A stretch of 64,000 nucleotides of DNA from Candidatus Sumerlaeota bacterium (GCA_026398535.1 JAPLSQ010000122.1:1-64000); one strand, 5' to 3'; positions 26,625-35,745 are shown, counted from the first letter of the stretch. A program made the numbers and translations. The notes: generated by a model not told the origin, from the sequence alone.

Positions 26625-26816
26625 TCATGCTGTGGGCTCCGAATCGAGGATATCCTGTTGAAAACGCTTCAGCGTCGTCTCAATTATCTCTGCCAGCGCA
26701 TTCGGTTTAACTGGTTTGGCGATGTAATTGTCCATGCCCGCTTCCAGATGTCACATCAACCCCATGCCGATCATGATGATGCCTATGCTCAGAAGAGTTT
26801 TGTGGTGAAGGCTCAT
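26625..26816 (-). pseudogene. Collapsed hybrid histidine kinase: first 21 and last 42 residues only
   Basis: From ATG 26816, with Shine-Dalgarno AAGGAG eight bases upstream, one frame reads MSLHHKTLLSIGIIMIGMGLM, then TGA (26751-26753), then HLEAGMDNYIAKPVKPNALA and EIIETTLKRFQQDILDSEPTA to a stop at 26625. The first piece is the signal-anchor start of a membrane sensor kinase, of the MSLRxKTLLIIG type. The second is the end of a receiver domain: the AGMDxYIxKPV motif with its conserved Lys, and the last helix. The whole sensor, kinase core and most of the receiver are missing, while both ends remain in the same frame. This also accounts for most of the 319 bases between the flippase and the M16 gene. 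Confidence 0.8.
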
Positions 26817-26895
26817 CTGGTTCTCCTTATCCGGTAATCAGGGATTCAGGATCATTCCTGCCGGCGTTTTCAGGCGCCATGTGAAGTTCGCGGAT

Positions 26896-28191
26896 TCAAA
26901 AAGTCATGCCATTCAGATAGCGCTCAAATTTCTTGTCCGGACCGATCGACGTGAATGTGACAGGCCGGTCGCGCAGGTATTTGTCCGCAAGATTGCGCAC
27001 ATCGTCGCGCGTCACGGCATTGAGCTTGGCGATGACATGATCCACGGGAACGTATTCTCCGAAATACATTTCATATTCGGCAAGCCGCGCCATGCGGGTG
27101 GAACAGTTTTCCATCCCCAGCACGATGCTGCTCTTGATCTGCTCGCGCGCGTTTTCAATCTCACCGGTCGTCACGCCCTCACCGCAGAATTTTCTTACTT
27201 CGGCAAGACACAGTTCGAGCACTTTGTGGATATTTCGCGGGTTGCAGCCGCCGGATATGGCGAAGCAGCCGGCGTCCTTGAAGGTGCAGTCGAAGCTGCC
27301 GACAGAATAAGCGAGTCCTCGTTTTTCGCGCACTTCCTGGAAGATGCGCGATGATGTCCCGCCGCCAATAATCATATTCAAAATGCTGAATCCGAATCTC
27401 TCCCCGCTGGCCCGCTCCGGGGCGTCGGTGCCAATGCAGAAATGCACCTGCTCGAGCTGCCGATCCTCGTTATGGCTGCTATAGACGGGCGCCGGTCGGG
27501 TCAGGGGATTGCGTTCCCAGCCGTTGGGGCTGATTGGCTCGAAGATGCGGCGAATCTGCGGTTCCACACGCCGCTGGTCAAAGTTGCCGGCAACCGCAAC
27601 CACAATGCGGTCAGGGGCAAACTCGCGTCCAAGAAAACGCTGAATATCATCGCGCTGGAATCGCAGGATGTTTTCCGGAGCGCCAAGGATGGGACGCCCG
27701 ATGGGATGATCAGCGTAAAGGCGGTTCATGAACATATCCACTACCAGCTCATCGGGCGTGTCATTGTACATACTCACTTCTTCGAGCACCACATTTCGTT
27801 CGCGCTCGATTTCATCCTCGGAGAACGCGCTTTCCTGATAAATCTCGGCAAGAAGGCCGATGGCGTGACCGAGATGCTCATCGATGACCTTCGCGCTCAG
27901 GCAGATGTTTTCCTGCGAGGTGAACGCGTTGACGTTGCCGCCGATCAGATTCATCGCGTTTGACAATTCATAGGCATTCTTCCTGAGGGTGCCCTTGAAA
28001 AACATGTGTTCGATGAAATGCGACAGGCCATTCTCGGCATCCTGCTCATTGCGGCTGCCAACATCAATCCAGAATCCCACCGACGCGCTGCGCGTATATG
28101 GGATGCGCTCAAACAGGATTCTGACACCGTTGTGAAGGTTGATTTTTCTGATTATGCCCATGGGTCTTGCCACTGAGGATACCGGACGCAT
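26896..28191 (-). CDS. M16-family zinc metallopeptidase (processing-peptidase-like)
   Basis: A 431-residue (or 420-residue, from ATG 28158) peptidase of the pitrilysin/insulinase family. The inverted zinc site is intact: HFIEHMFFKG (HxxEH) near residue 58, with the distal Glu in ERNVVLEEVSMY. The C-terminal half has the family's inactive-domain motif REKRGLAYSVGSF. No signal peptide is visible, so it is probably cytoplasmic, as for small PqqL/YmxG-like M16B members. It is divergent from the oxidoreductase gene. Start choice is uncertain: GGGAG precedes 28191 closely, while the shorter form matches usual family length at the N-terminus. Confidence 0.92.
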   Translation of the reverse strand: MRPVSSVARPMGIIRKINLHNGVRILFERIPYTRSASVGFWIDVGSRNEQDAENGLSHFIEHMFFKGTLRKNAYELSNAMNLIGGNVNAFTSQENICLSAKVIDEHLGHAIGLLAEIYQESAFSEDEIERERNVVLEEVSMYNDTPDELVVDMFMNRLYADHPIGRPILGAPENILRFQRDDIQRFLGREFAPDRIVVAVAGNFDQRRVEPQIRRIFEPISPNGWERNPLTRPAPVYSSHNEDRQLEQVHFCIGTDAPERASGERFGFSILNMIIGGGTSSRIFQEVREKRGLAYSVGSFDCTFKDAGCFAISGGCNPRNIHKVLELCLAEVRKFCGEGVTTGEIENAREQIKSSIVLGMENCSTRMARLAEYEMYFGEYVPVDHVIAKLNAVTRDDVRNLADKYLRDRPVTFTSIGPDKKFERYLNGMTF

Positions 28192-28337
28192 TGCGCTCCC
28201 GCACCGCCAGGGAAAGGGCCAGTGTCTTGCGATTATGGCTCATTTTCGAAAAGCATCACTGAATCCTTTTCATTTTGCATTTGTCGTCTTTCGGCTTTCT
28301 TTTCATTTCGAATTTATAAATGAGAGGAGATTTGAGA

Positions 28338-29399
28338 ATGGGAAAACCATACCGATTCATTATCGTTGGCACAGGGGGAATGGGCAATTTCTGGTGCCGC
28401 ACTTTTATGAGCAGACTTCAGGAGATGGGCAAAGCCCGTGCTGTTGCCGCTGTGGACATCAATCCCGACGCTCTTGTGAACGCGCGGGAAGGATTGGGTT
28501 TGCCGCCGGAGAAATGTTATACGGACATGAAAAAGGCTTTCGACGAGAATAAGGCGGATTTTGCCATCATTGTCACGCCGCCAGCTTTCCATGAAGCCGT
28601 GGTCGATCTTGCTCTCAAGCATGACATGGATATCCTTTCCGGGAAACCGATCACCGACACCATTGAATCCAGTTGCCGTGTCTATAAAAAGGTCAAAGCG
28701 GCCGGAAAGAAAATGGCCGTCACGCTGTCGCACCGGTTTGATCAGGACAAGCAGAGCCTCGAACGCGAAATCAAGAGCGGGAACTATGGCGATCTCAACT
28801 ACTGCGTTTGCCGATTCACGCACAACTGCCGCGCGTTTGGGAGCTGGGGCAAGTTCCGCCATGAAATTCCCGATCCGTTGCTGATTGAGGGAAGCGTCCA
28901 TCATTTCGATATCTTCCGGGCGCTGTCGGGCAGTGACGCCAAGACGGTCTACACCTTGAGCTGGAACCCGCGATGGGGCGAGTTCGCCGGCGACAGCACG
29001 GCATTTGTGACCATCGACATGATGAATGGCGTGAAGTGTCTTTACGAGGGCGCCAAAGCCAACGCTTGCACCTACAATGGTTGGGGCAATGAATACTTCC
29101 GCGCTGAATGTGAGCATGGGACTCTGGAACTTGACCGGCGCTGGTTGCGTGCGTTGCGCGACAATGGATGGAACAGGCCATTTGCCCAAGACCTGCCCCT
29201 GGCTGATCAGCCCGCATGGGCGAACGCATGGATTTCGGAGATGTTTTGTGACTGGCTCGACGGGGGCGCTCCGCCGCCATGCCACCTCGATGACGAAATC
29301 CAATGCGCGGCGCTTCTATTCGCTGCCATCGAGTCAGCCCACACAGGCAAACCCGTCGATGTTCAGGAATTCCTTAAAAAGTATCTTGCCGCTGTCTAA
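28338..29399 (+). CDS. Gfo/Idh/MocA-family NAD(P)-dependent oxidoreductase
   Basis: The N-terminal Rossmann fold begins with YRFIIVGTGGMGNFW and is followed by VAAVDINPDAL. The GKPITDTIE segment has the Lys-Pro pair of the family's EKP active-site loop, here with G in place of E. The start is ATG 28338, with GAGGAG nine bases upstream; the in-frame ATG at 28320 precedes it. Members oxidise or epimerise sugars, inositols and sugar acids; the C-terminal HxxD-like region (EGSVHHFDIFRAL) is where substrate binds. The next gene, a ThuA-domain protein, often accompanies this family in carbohydrate-degrading bacteria. The exact substrate is not predictable. Confidence 0.9.
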   Translation: MGKPYRFIIVGTGGMGNFWCRTFMSRLQEMGKARAVAAVDINPDALVNAREGLGLPPEKCYTDMKKAFDENKADFAIIVTPPAFHEAVVDLALKHDMDILSGKPITDTIESSCRVYKKVKAAGKKMAVTLSHRFDQDKQSLEREIKSGNYGDLNYCVCRFTHNCRAFGSWGKFRHEIPDPLLIEGSVHHFDIFRALSGSDAKTVYTLSWNPRWGEFAGDSTAFVTIDMMNGVKCLYEGAKANACTYNGWGNEYFRAECEHGTLELDRRWLRALRDNGWNRPFAQDLPLADQPAWANAWISEMFCDWLDGGAPPPCHLDDEIQCAALLFAAIESAHTGKPVDVQEFLKKYLAAV

Positions 29400-29434
29400 G
29401 GCACACGAATCCAAACCTTGCGAAAGGGCGAAAT

Positions 29435-30100
29435 ATGTTCAAGACTGACAATCGATTAATCAAGACTGCCATCATCGATGGTGTTCATCCATACGATGTG
29501 CCCGGATTTCGCGATCTCTTCCGCTCAATTGAAGATATTGATCCTTACCATCAGGCCATCGATAATTGGGCGGTGGATTGCGGTGGCGTTCGTGATGAAT
29601 ACGATGTGCTGCTTTTTTACAACTCAAATCCTGAGCCGAATCCTGAGTGCCAGTTCATCAAGCCGAAACTGATCGAAACCCTCGGTGAAATTGGGAAAGC
29701 CGTCAATCAGGGGATCGTTGTACTGCATCACGGCCTCTTGGCATATCCAAACGACCAAAATTGGTCACAGATAGTGGGCATTGCCAACCGCGCATTCGGA
29801 TTTCACATGGATCAGACGTTTAAAGTGGAAATCGCACAACCAGCGCATCCAATCGTGCAGGGCCTCAGCGACTGGATCATGTTCGACGAAACCTATACGA
29901 TGGACAGCGCGGATGAGGCGAGCGAAATTCTTCTGACGACCCAACACGAAAAGAGTATGCGCACGATCGCATGGACACGGCAATTCCGCAGTGCGCGCGT
30001 TTTCTGCTATCAATTAGGCCATGACGCGCGCAGTTGGATTGATCCCAATTTTCGGGAAATACTCACCCAAGGCATCCGTTGGGCTGCGGGCAGATTATAA
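29435..30100 (+). CDS. ThuA-domain protein
   Basis: A 221-residue protein with the class I glutamine-amidotransferase-like fold typical of ThuA (trehalose utilisation) proteins: KTAIIDGVHPYD at the N-terminus, EYDVLLFYNSNP, GIVVLHHGLLAYPN in the position of the nucleophile elbow (His-His, no Cys), HPIVQGLSDWIMFDE, and VFCYQLGHDARSW near the end. No signal peptide is seen, so it is cytoplasmic. It follows the Gfo/Idh gene by 35 bases and is likely in its operon, probably in metabolism of the same sugar. The biochemical activity of ThuA domains is poorly defined. Confidence 0.88.
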   Translation: MFKTDNRLIKTAIIDGVHPYDVPGFRDLFRSIEDIDPYHQAIDNWAVDCGGVRDEYDVLLFYNSNPEPNPECQFIKPKLIETLGEIGKAVNQGIVVLHHGLLAYPNDQNWSQIVGIANRAFGFHMDQTFKVEIAQPAHPIVQGLSDWIMFDETYTMDSADEASEILLTTQHEKSMRTIAWTRQFRSARVFCYQLGHDARSWIDPNFREILTQGIRWAAGRL

Positions 30101-30147
30101 AAGCGTGATAACAAGATAATCATCGTAACTTCAGGGTTTCTCAGACG

Positions 30148-32178
30148 ATGCGCGACGTATTACATATGAAGATTGCTGTTGTGCTATTGGCTTGGCTGCA
30201 TGGCTTGGCGTCTTTTGCGATAGGCGCGGAAACAACCTCGGTTACCCGCGTGCAAGAAAGCGCGCCCGTTGCTGCCCGCCCGGCGCATCCTTACTTCCGC
30301 ATCACTGTCGTGGATGAGGAAACGAGCCGTGGAATACCATGTGCGCGTCTGTTGACAACCAACGCCACTGAGTATTGGACGGACAGCGCGGGTGTTGCCG
30401 CTTTTTATGAACCTGACCTGATGAACCAGAAGGTGTACTTCGAGGCGGCTTCCCACGGATACACCCATGCCAAGGATGGTTGGTTCGGATTTTCTGGCCG
30501 GATTCTCGACACTGTGCCGGGCGGCAGCGAGGTTATGCAGATGCACCGCGACAATATCGCACAGCGTTTATACCGCATGACAGGAGCCGGCATCTACCGC
30601 GACAGCATACTGCTTGGCGATAAAACGCCCCCTGTTGAGGAGGATGGAAAGCCCCCCGTCGCAGGGCAGGACGGCGGAGATGCCGCGCTTTTCAAAGGCA
30701 AACTCTTCTGGTTCTGGGGCGACACAGTCATTCCCCGTTTCCCTCTCGGTGTTTTCAAGAGCACATGCGCAGTCTCGGATTTGCCCGCAAACGGCGGACT
30801 CGATCCGGAGGCAGGCATCGCCTACAAGTATATGCGCAAGGGGGAGTATGGCGAACCGCGTCCAATCATCGACCTGCCCGGGCGGATATACTGGTATTGT
30901 TTTCCCCGAGTCGTCCGCGACAAGGCAGGCCGCGAAAGGCTTGTGTCCGATTATGCCCAGATTGAGCAACCAATGAGAACGGTGGAGCGCGGCCTGATTG
31001 AGTTCAACGAGGGCAAAGGCGTCTTCGAACTTGTGCGCAAGTATCCCGATGATTGCATGGCGCCATTTGACAGCGCCCAAGGATCGCCATTCCGCCATAA
31101 GACAAACGGCGTTGAGTACTTCTATTACCCCGCCCCCTACCCCTCCATCCGATGCCCCGCCGATTATGAATCGCAGACAAATTTCGGTGTGCGTGAGGCT
31201 TTCAGCTGCCTGAAGGATGGAAGCCGCTTCAATGGATCAGCGGAGCAACTTGACAGGGATCAGAACGGCAATCTGCGCTGGCATTGGAAACGCAACACGT
31301 CTCCGATTGCGGAGAATGAGATGGAAAAGCTTGTGAAATCCGGGGCGATGAAACCCGAAGAACAGTGGTACGCCATCCGTGATGCGGACTCGGGAAAACT
31401 CGTGCGCTCCCACAGCGGTTCGATTTACTGGAATCCATACCGCAAGCGTTGGGTGTGCATACGCCTTGAAAACGGGGGTGAAACCTTTATCGGCGAGGTC
31501 TGGCACCTTGAGGGTGACACGCCGCTGGGTCCATGGGTTTATGCGCGCAAGATTGTCACGCATGCATGGAAGGATCATCATGTCTCCTTCTATTGCACGG
31601 CGCAGATACCTGACTTTGACAAGAATGAGGGGCGCACGATCTTCTTCAAGGGATCGTTTTCCGCCGAGTTTGGCAATGACAAGGTTCCAGTTCCGCGGCA
31701 AAATTACAACACGTTTATGTACAAACTCGCTCTGGATGATCCGCGTCTGTTTCTTCCTGTCCCCGTGTATCGGATTGGAGACAAGGCGCGGACATACGCC
31801 ACAAAGCAGGATCTTCCTGACAATGTGTTTGAGCCGGAGATCGCCTGGTTTGCCCCTGATCGCCCGGGCAAGGACACCGTGCCGATCCACCAAGCGGTTG
31901 ATACTGAGAAACAAACAGTCAGGCTCATCGCGGGCAAGACAGACGGCAGGGGAGACAAGCCGGTTTTTTATGCCGTGCCATTCCGTGATGATTTCAACGC
32001 GAGCTCACCCTTGGCGCAAACAGTGCCTTTGTTTGAGTTTACGCAAGAAAGCACCGGCAGGCGAATTTACAGCACCAAGGACACTATGAATGAAAAGGGA
32101 TTCATCAGATCCCCCGCGCCCGTGTGCCGTGTGTGGCCCAATCCCATCGAGCGATTTAATCCGTATAAAGTGCGGTGA
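30148..32178 (+). CDS. Large secreted protein of unknown family
   Basis: A 676-residue exported protein with a signal peptide (VVLLAWLHGLASFAIGA); ATG 30148 and ATG 30166 are both plausible starts. Residues about 50-125 resemble a carboxypeptidase-regulatory-like beta-sandwich: FRITVVDEETSRGIPCARLL and TDSAGVAAFYEPDL. The rest (about 150-590) has repeated blade-like elements that suggest a beta-propeller: ALFKGKLFWFWGDTV, RIYWYCFPRVVRD, SGSIYWNPYRKRWVCIR and EVWHLEGDTPLGPWVYAR. The GDT and PLGPW phrases recall DUF4185/GH43-like propellers, but I cannot place it. It follows the ThuA gene on the same strand, so a role in extracellular glycan processing is possible. Confidence 0.6.
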   Translation: MRDVLHMKIAVVLLAWLHGLASFAIGAETTSVTRVQESAPVAARPAHPYFRITVVDEETSRGIPCARLLTTNATEYWTDSAGVAAFYEPDLMNQKVYFEAASHGYTHAKDGWFGFSGRILDTVPGGSEVMQMHRDNIAQRLYRMTGAGIYRDSILLGDKTPPVEEDGKPPVAGQDGGDAALFKGKLFWFWGDTVIPRFPLGVFKSTCAVSDLPANGGLDPEAGIAYKYMRKGEYGEPRPIIDLPGRIYWYCFPRVVRDKAGRERLVSDYAQIEQPMRTVERGLIEFNEGKGVFELVRKYPDDCMAPFDSAQGSPFRHKTNGVEYFYYPAPYPSIRCPADYESQTNFGVREAFSCLKDGSRFNGSAEQLDRDQNGNLRWHWKRNTSPIAENEMEKLVKSGAMKPEEQWYAIRDADSGKLVRSHSGSIYWNPYRKRWVCIRLENGGETFIGEVWHLEGDTPLGPWVYARKIVTHAWKDHHVSFYCTAQIPDFDKNEGRTIFFKGSFSAEFGNDKVPVPRQNYNTFMYKLALDDPRLFLPVPVYRIGDKARTYATKQDLPDNVFEPEIAWFAPDRPGKDTVPIHQAVDTEKQTVRLIAGKTDGRGDKPVFYAVPFRDDFNASSPLAQTVPLFEFTQESTGRRIYSTKDTMNEKGFIRSPAPVCRVWPNPIERFNPYKVR

Positions 32179-32366
32179 CCCGGCAGGGCAACATGATGGC
32201 GTCAACAAGCCGGGAAGCGCGAATCCGCGCCCGGGCAACCCGTTGCCACCATTTGGTCATCTTGTGATGAAATCAACATATGGCTGAAATATGCGTCCTG
32301 TTGCCATTTTCAATTGCATTGGGGAATGCCATCTGTTTTAATTTGATCTGTTAATACTAAGAACGA

Positions 32367-33812
32367 ATGATAATGCATGCTCTCAAGCGATATTTAATTG
32401 TTGTGCTTCTTGGCGCGGCGGCGATGGTGTTTTCGTCGTGCGCGACGATCCATGGCGTCGACCAGTCTCAGCCAGCGCGCTCATTCAAATTATCCACGGC
32501 GCATATACAGCTCAATCAACCGCTTTTACCGGGCGAAGAGCGGCCTGAGAGCCTATTTATTCCAAAGAATCCCAACGAACCGCTCATCATGCTGGCGATC
32601 TCGGGGGGTGGCAGCCGCGCCGCATATTATGCTTCGCGCGTCATGCAGGAACTTGACAATGTGCCTTGCCCTTCGGGCCGCGGCAGCGTTCTCGACAATG
32701 TGCGAGTGATTTCGGGCGTGTCAGCGGGCAGTCTTGCCGCCGCGTGGTACATCGTGAATTACGACACCCGCCGTTCCCCGGACTTTTTCCAGCGTTTCTG
32801 CAAAGCCATGGCTGTCAATCTTCAATGGCGCACATATGGCCACATGGTCATTTTTCCGCCTGCGGTGCTTGAGCTTGTCATTACAGGATTAACGCGAACA
32901 GAACTGCTGGCGAACGAAATCGAGAAACTGTTGGGGCGTCCCGCCACATTCAACGATCTGCTTTCGCAACGTTACCACTCGAGTGATCCCCCACCCATTT
33001 TTATTGCCAATGGCACCGTCTACAATACGTGCCAGAGGCTCGTGATGACGAATCTGCCGCCCCAATGTTTTCCGCCCATCATTGATCAGCGTGGCAAGCA
33101 TGTCGCCATGGCGGACGTGGACGCTGAGATGCTCTATCGCATTTTACAGCCGATGCATTTCGAAGATATCGGAAGCGACATCGGTTCATACCGCGTTGCT
33201 GAAGCCGTCGCGGCAAGCGCCGCCTATCCCATTCTGCTTGCGCCCTATCGTCTGAAGGTTTATCCCAACAATGTGCCGGACAAACTCTACAAGCGCCGCG
33301 ATCCTGAACTTCTTCAGTCCTCGTGGGTGCAGGTGGCTGACGGCGGGCTTTATGACAATCTCGGGGTGGACAGCCTGGTCAGTATTATAAAGACCTTCAA
33401 ACGCTCTCAACCGGTGTTGCTCCTCGTCATCGATGCCGACGCAAAAACGGAAATTGTCAAATTGGCCCGTCCGAGAAGCTGGGGTCCCTTAAGCGTCATT
33501 ATGCGGTTATATGACATCGGCGCGTTGCGTCCGCTGGCTTTGTATAGCGATGTGGTTAACACGATCCATGATCCAAACAAATGGGGCGTTGTTTTCATTC
33601 GAATGGAAGCATACGACGCGAAAACGGACAACATCGTTCAGAAAATCCCGACGGCTTTCAAAATTGACAAGAAGCACCGTGAAGTCTTAGACATTGCGGC
33701 GGCACAAAATGTTGCGCGCATGTCCGGCAGTATCATCCAGATACTGAAAGACTTGCGCGGGGATGGCGGCAAGACGGTCAAACGTCAGGGCGCAAGCCGA
33801 ACTTCCCAATAA
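32367..33812 (+). CDS. Patatin-like phospholipase, lipoprotein
   Basis: A 481-residue acyl hydrolase anchored by a lipoprotein signal (LIVVLLGAAAMVFSSC; cysteine near residue 25). The patatin features are all there: the oxyanion motif SGGGSRAAYYA, the nucleophile elbow VISGVSAGSLAAAW (GxSxG), and the catalytic Asp in VADGGLYDNLGVD. The position of the lipid anchor suggests it acts on periplasmic or outer-membrane lipids. It overlaps the convergent PfkB gene by 35 bases at the 3' ends. The 188 bases upstream contain a GCGCG/CGCGC inverted repeat without a T-run and nothing else I recognise. Confidence 0.9.
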   Translation: MIMHALKRYLIVVLLGAAAMVFSSCATIHGVDQSQPARSFKLSTAHIQLNQPLLPGEERPESLFIPKNPNEPLIMLAISGGGSRAAYYASRVMQELDNVPCPSGRGSVLDNVRVISGVSAGSLAAAWYIVNYDTRRSPDFFQRFCKAMAVNLQWRTYGHMVIFPPAVLELVITGLTRTELLANEIEKLLGRPATFNDLLSQRYHSSDPPPIFIANGTVYNTCQRLVMTNLPPQCFPPIIDQRGKHVAMADVDAEMLYRILQPMHFEDIGSDIGSYRVAEAVAASAAYPILLAPYRLKVYPNNVPDKLYKRRDPELLQSSWVQVADGGLYDNLGVDSLVSIIKTFKRSQPVLLLVIDADAKTEIVKLARPRSWGPLSVIMRLYDIGALRPLALYSDVVNTIHDPNKWGVVFIRMEAYDAKTDNIVQKIPTAFKIDKKHREVLDIAAAQNVARMSGSIIQILKDLRGDGGKTVKRQGASRTSQ

Positions 33813-34806
33813 GTTTCATGGTTTCGCCAAGGCTTTTGAGCCCCCCCGTGCATGTGGGATCGCTCAGGCTCATGGCGGCATTGGCCGCCGCCAGTTCCAG
33901 GCATCTTTGAGGCGCCCATCCTTGGTGCAGACCATACAGAATTCCTGCACAAAAGGCATCGCCGGCGCCTGCCGTGCCTTTGATCCATTGCTTGGGAACA
34001 TCCAGTGAAGGCATGTAACAATCTGATCCGGCGGCGCTCAGCCAGAGCGCGGCTTCGGGCGCATGAATGACGACCAGTCGCTGGACGCCCATGTCCAGCA
34101 TCGAAGCGGCCATGCGGCGCAGGTTATCACGAATCAGACGCCCAGAGTTGTCACGCGCCGGAATGCTGGTCAATCCTGAAGCTTCAAGCTCGTTCAGAAC
34201 GAAATAATCGGCATAGGGCAGGACTGGTTTGACGATATTGCGGATTCGCGGACCCAGCAGGGTGACCATGTCGAGCGATGTCAACATTCCCGCAGCGCGC
34301 GCCCGTCCAAGAACGCCAATCCATCGCGGGCGCCCGTTGAACTCGGGATCCGGTTCATCAAGCGACTTGAGCAATAGAAGATAGCCCAAATGCAGGATAC
34401 TGCACTTTAGGGTGTTGAGGTTGATGGAGGCCGGGCCAAAGAGCGCGTTTGCGCCGGGATTATGGAAAAAGGTGCGACGTCCCGTGGACTGCACCGTCAT
34501 GACATCCGTGTGTGATGTTGGCGCGTCAGAAGTCTTGCGAACCTGCCGCGCATCAATATTCAGCGAGGCAAGATGATCGATGATGTGTTGCCCGTCATCA
34601 TCATTGCCGACAATGCCGATTGCTTCGAGTGGCAGAGCCGGATCCAGCGTGGCAAGGTTGACCAGCACATTGTAAGGCGCGCCGCCGGTTCCGCGGCTCT
34701 CGCTGATAATGGTTGTTAATTGCTCCTCCGGGGGCAGTTCTTCGATCAACTTGACATGGTCGATGATCCAGTTTCCGCCTGCGGCTATACCGCGTCTTTC
34801 TGTCAT
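33778..34806 (-). CDS. PfkB-family carbohydrate kinase
   Basis: ATP-dependent kinase of the ribokinase fold. It carries the first signature region as ESRGTGGAPYNVLVNLATL and the second as IKGTAGAGDAFCAGILYGL with the catalytic Asp. The N-terminus (AAGGNWIIDHVKLIEELP) is typical of the fructokinase/adenosine-kinase-like branch. I use ATG 34806 (MTERRG), with 34812 possible. The substrate is not clear; PfkB members in such genomes act on fructose, ribose, adenosine or inositol-like sugars. It converges with the patatin gene, with overlapping 3' ends, and is divergent from L25. Confidence 0.88.
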   Translation of the reverse strand: MTERRGIAAGGNWIIDHVKLIEELPPEEQLTTIISESRGTGGAPYNVLVNLATLDPALPLEAIGIVGNDDDGQHIIDHLASLNIDARQVRKTSDAPTSHTDVMTVQSTGRRTFFHNPGANALFGPASINLNTLKCSILHLGYLLLLKSLDEPDPEFNGRPRWIGVLGRARAAGMLTSLDMVTLLGPRIRNIVKPVLPYADYFVLNELEASGLTSIPARDNSGRLIRDNLRRMAASMLDMGVQRLVVIHAPEAALWLSAAGSDCYMPSLDVPKQWIKGTAGAGDAFCAGILYGLHQGWAPQRCLELAAANAAMSLSDPTCTGGLKSLGETMKLIGKFGLRPDV

Positions 34807-34991
34807 AATCACTTATCCCGGTTTCTCTCTTGGTTGATACCAATGTTCATCGCCGGCATGGACAATCAAGGGAAGAACGAATAACTCGCGGCGGATGATT
34901 GTTCAGGTCTTATCGTGCCTGCACTCGTACGGGCGGCGCTCAAATGACCGGCCGCATGAACTCCAGGCAATCATAAAGAGGAGTCGTTAAG

Positions 34992-35663
34992 ATGAACCGT
35001 ATTTCTGTTTCCGCGGTTTTGCGCACGCAATCGGGAAAAGGTCCCAACCGCCGCCTCCGCGTGATGGGGCGCGTTCCAGCCGTCCTTTACGGGACGGGCA
35101 TGGAGCCTCTCAAGCTGTCGCTGGACACCCACGATTTCAACAAAATGATGGCGGTTGAGGGGGGCAATGCGCTTTTAAGCATCAATATCGCGGGCACAGC
35201 AAGTGTTGCCATTGATGATAATGTTGCCATCGTGCGCGAAGTGCAGCGCGATCCCGTGACACGGCGCACTTTGCATGTTGACCTTTATCGCATCCGCATG
35301 GATGTTGAGAACAATTTCGAAGTTCCGATTCACAGCACTGGCATGCCGGTTGGTGTGCGCGAGGGCGGCATCCTCGAAACGCACTTGTACACGGTGGAAG
35401 TGCGCTGTCTGCCAACGCTTCTGCCCTCTACGATTGAGATCGACATCGTCGGCCTCAAAATTAACAACTCCATCCACGTCAGCGATCTCAAAATGCCCGA
35501 CGGCGTCAAGCCTGTCAGCGATCCCGAAACTGTTGTCTTTACCGTGTTGCCGCCCAAGATCGAAGCCGAGGCTGTCCCGACCGCGGCCGAGGTTGAAGAG
35601 GTGCAGCAGCCTGAAGTTATCACGAAGAAGAAGGCTGAGGAAGCGGAACAGGCTTCTGAATAA
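34992..35663 (+). CDS. rplY: Ribosomal protein L25, CTC/TL5 type
   Basis: 5S-rRNA-binding protein of the large subunit, in the long form with a C-terminal TL5 domain. The N-terminal domain begins NRISVSAVLRTQSGKGPNRR and contains GRVPAVLYGTG. The C-terminal domain has NFEVPIHSTGMPVGVREGG and the conserved VRCLPTLLPSTIEIDI. A charged, Glu/Lys-rich tail ends the 223-residue protein. A strong Shine-Dalgarno (GAGGAG) is positioned eight bases before the ATG. It is followed by a terminator-like hairpin and then rnr. Confidence 0.95.
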   Translation: MNRISVSAVLRTQSGKGPNRRLRVMGRVPAVLYGTGMEPLKLSLDTHDFNKMMAVEGGNALLSINIAGTASVAIDDNVAIVREVQRDPVTRRTLHVDLYRIRMDVENNFEVPIHSTGMPVGVREGGILETHLYTVEVRCLPTLLPSTIEIDIVGLKINNSIHVSDLKMPDGVKPVSDPETVVFTVLPPKIEAEAVPTAAEVEEVQQPEVITKKKAEEAEQASE

Positions 35664-35688
35664 CCGCCCATCCGGTCCGCAACTTCAC

Positions 35689-35729
35689 AAACAAGGGGAG
35701 TCTGTGACATTCATGGATTCCCTGTTTTT
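35689..35729 (+). terminator. Probable terminator after L25
   Basis: AAACAAGGGGA (35689-35699) can pair, with two bulges, with TCCCTGTTT (35719-35727), and the right arm runs into a short T-tract. The loop of about 19 bases is long, so it may only attenuate transcription into rnr, 17 bases downstream. Confidence 0.4.
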
Positions 35730-35745
35730 ATTCGTATGAATTTCG

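Noticed and set aside
26288-26710. Plus-strand 140-codon frame crossing the end of the flippase
   Set aside because: It overlaps the flippase in another frame and the kinase remnant antisense; Asn/Ser/Cys-rich with no motif.
28314-29303. Minus-strand open frame of 329 codons
   Set aside because: Antisense to the Gfo/Idh gene, which has a Rossmann motif and Shine-Dalgarno; no recognisable domain.
32179-32366. Terminator between the secreted protein and the patatin gene
   Set aside because: GCGCG/CGCGC can pair near 32,216-32,230, but mismatched flanks and the lack of a T-run give no support.
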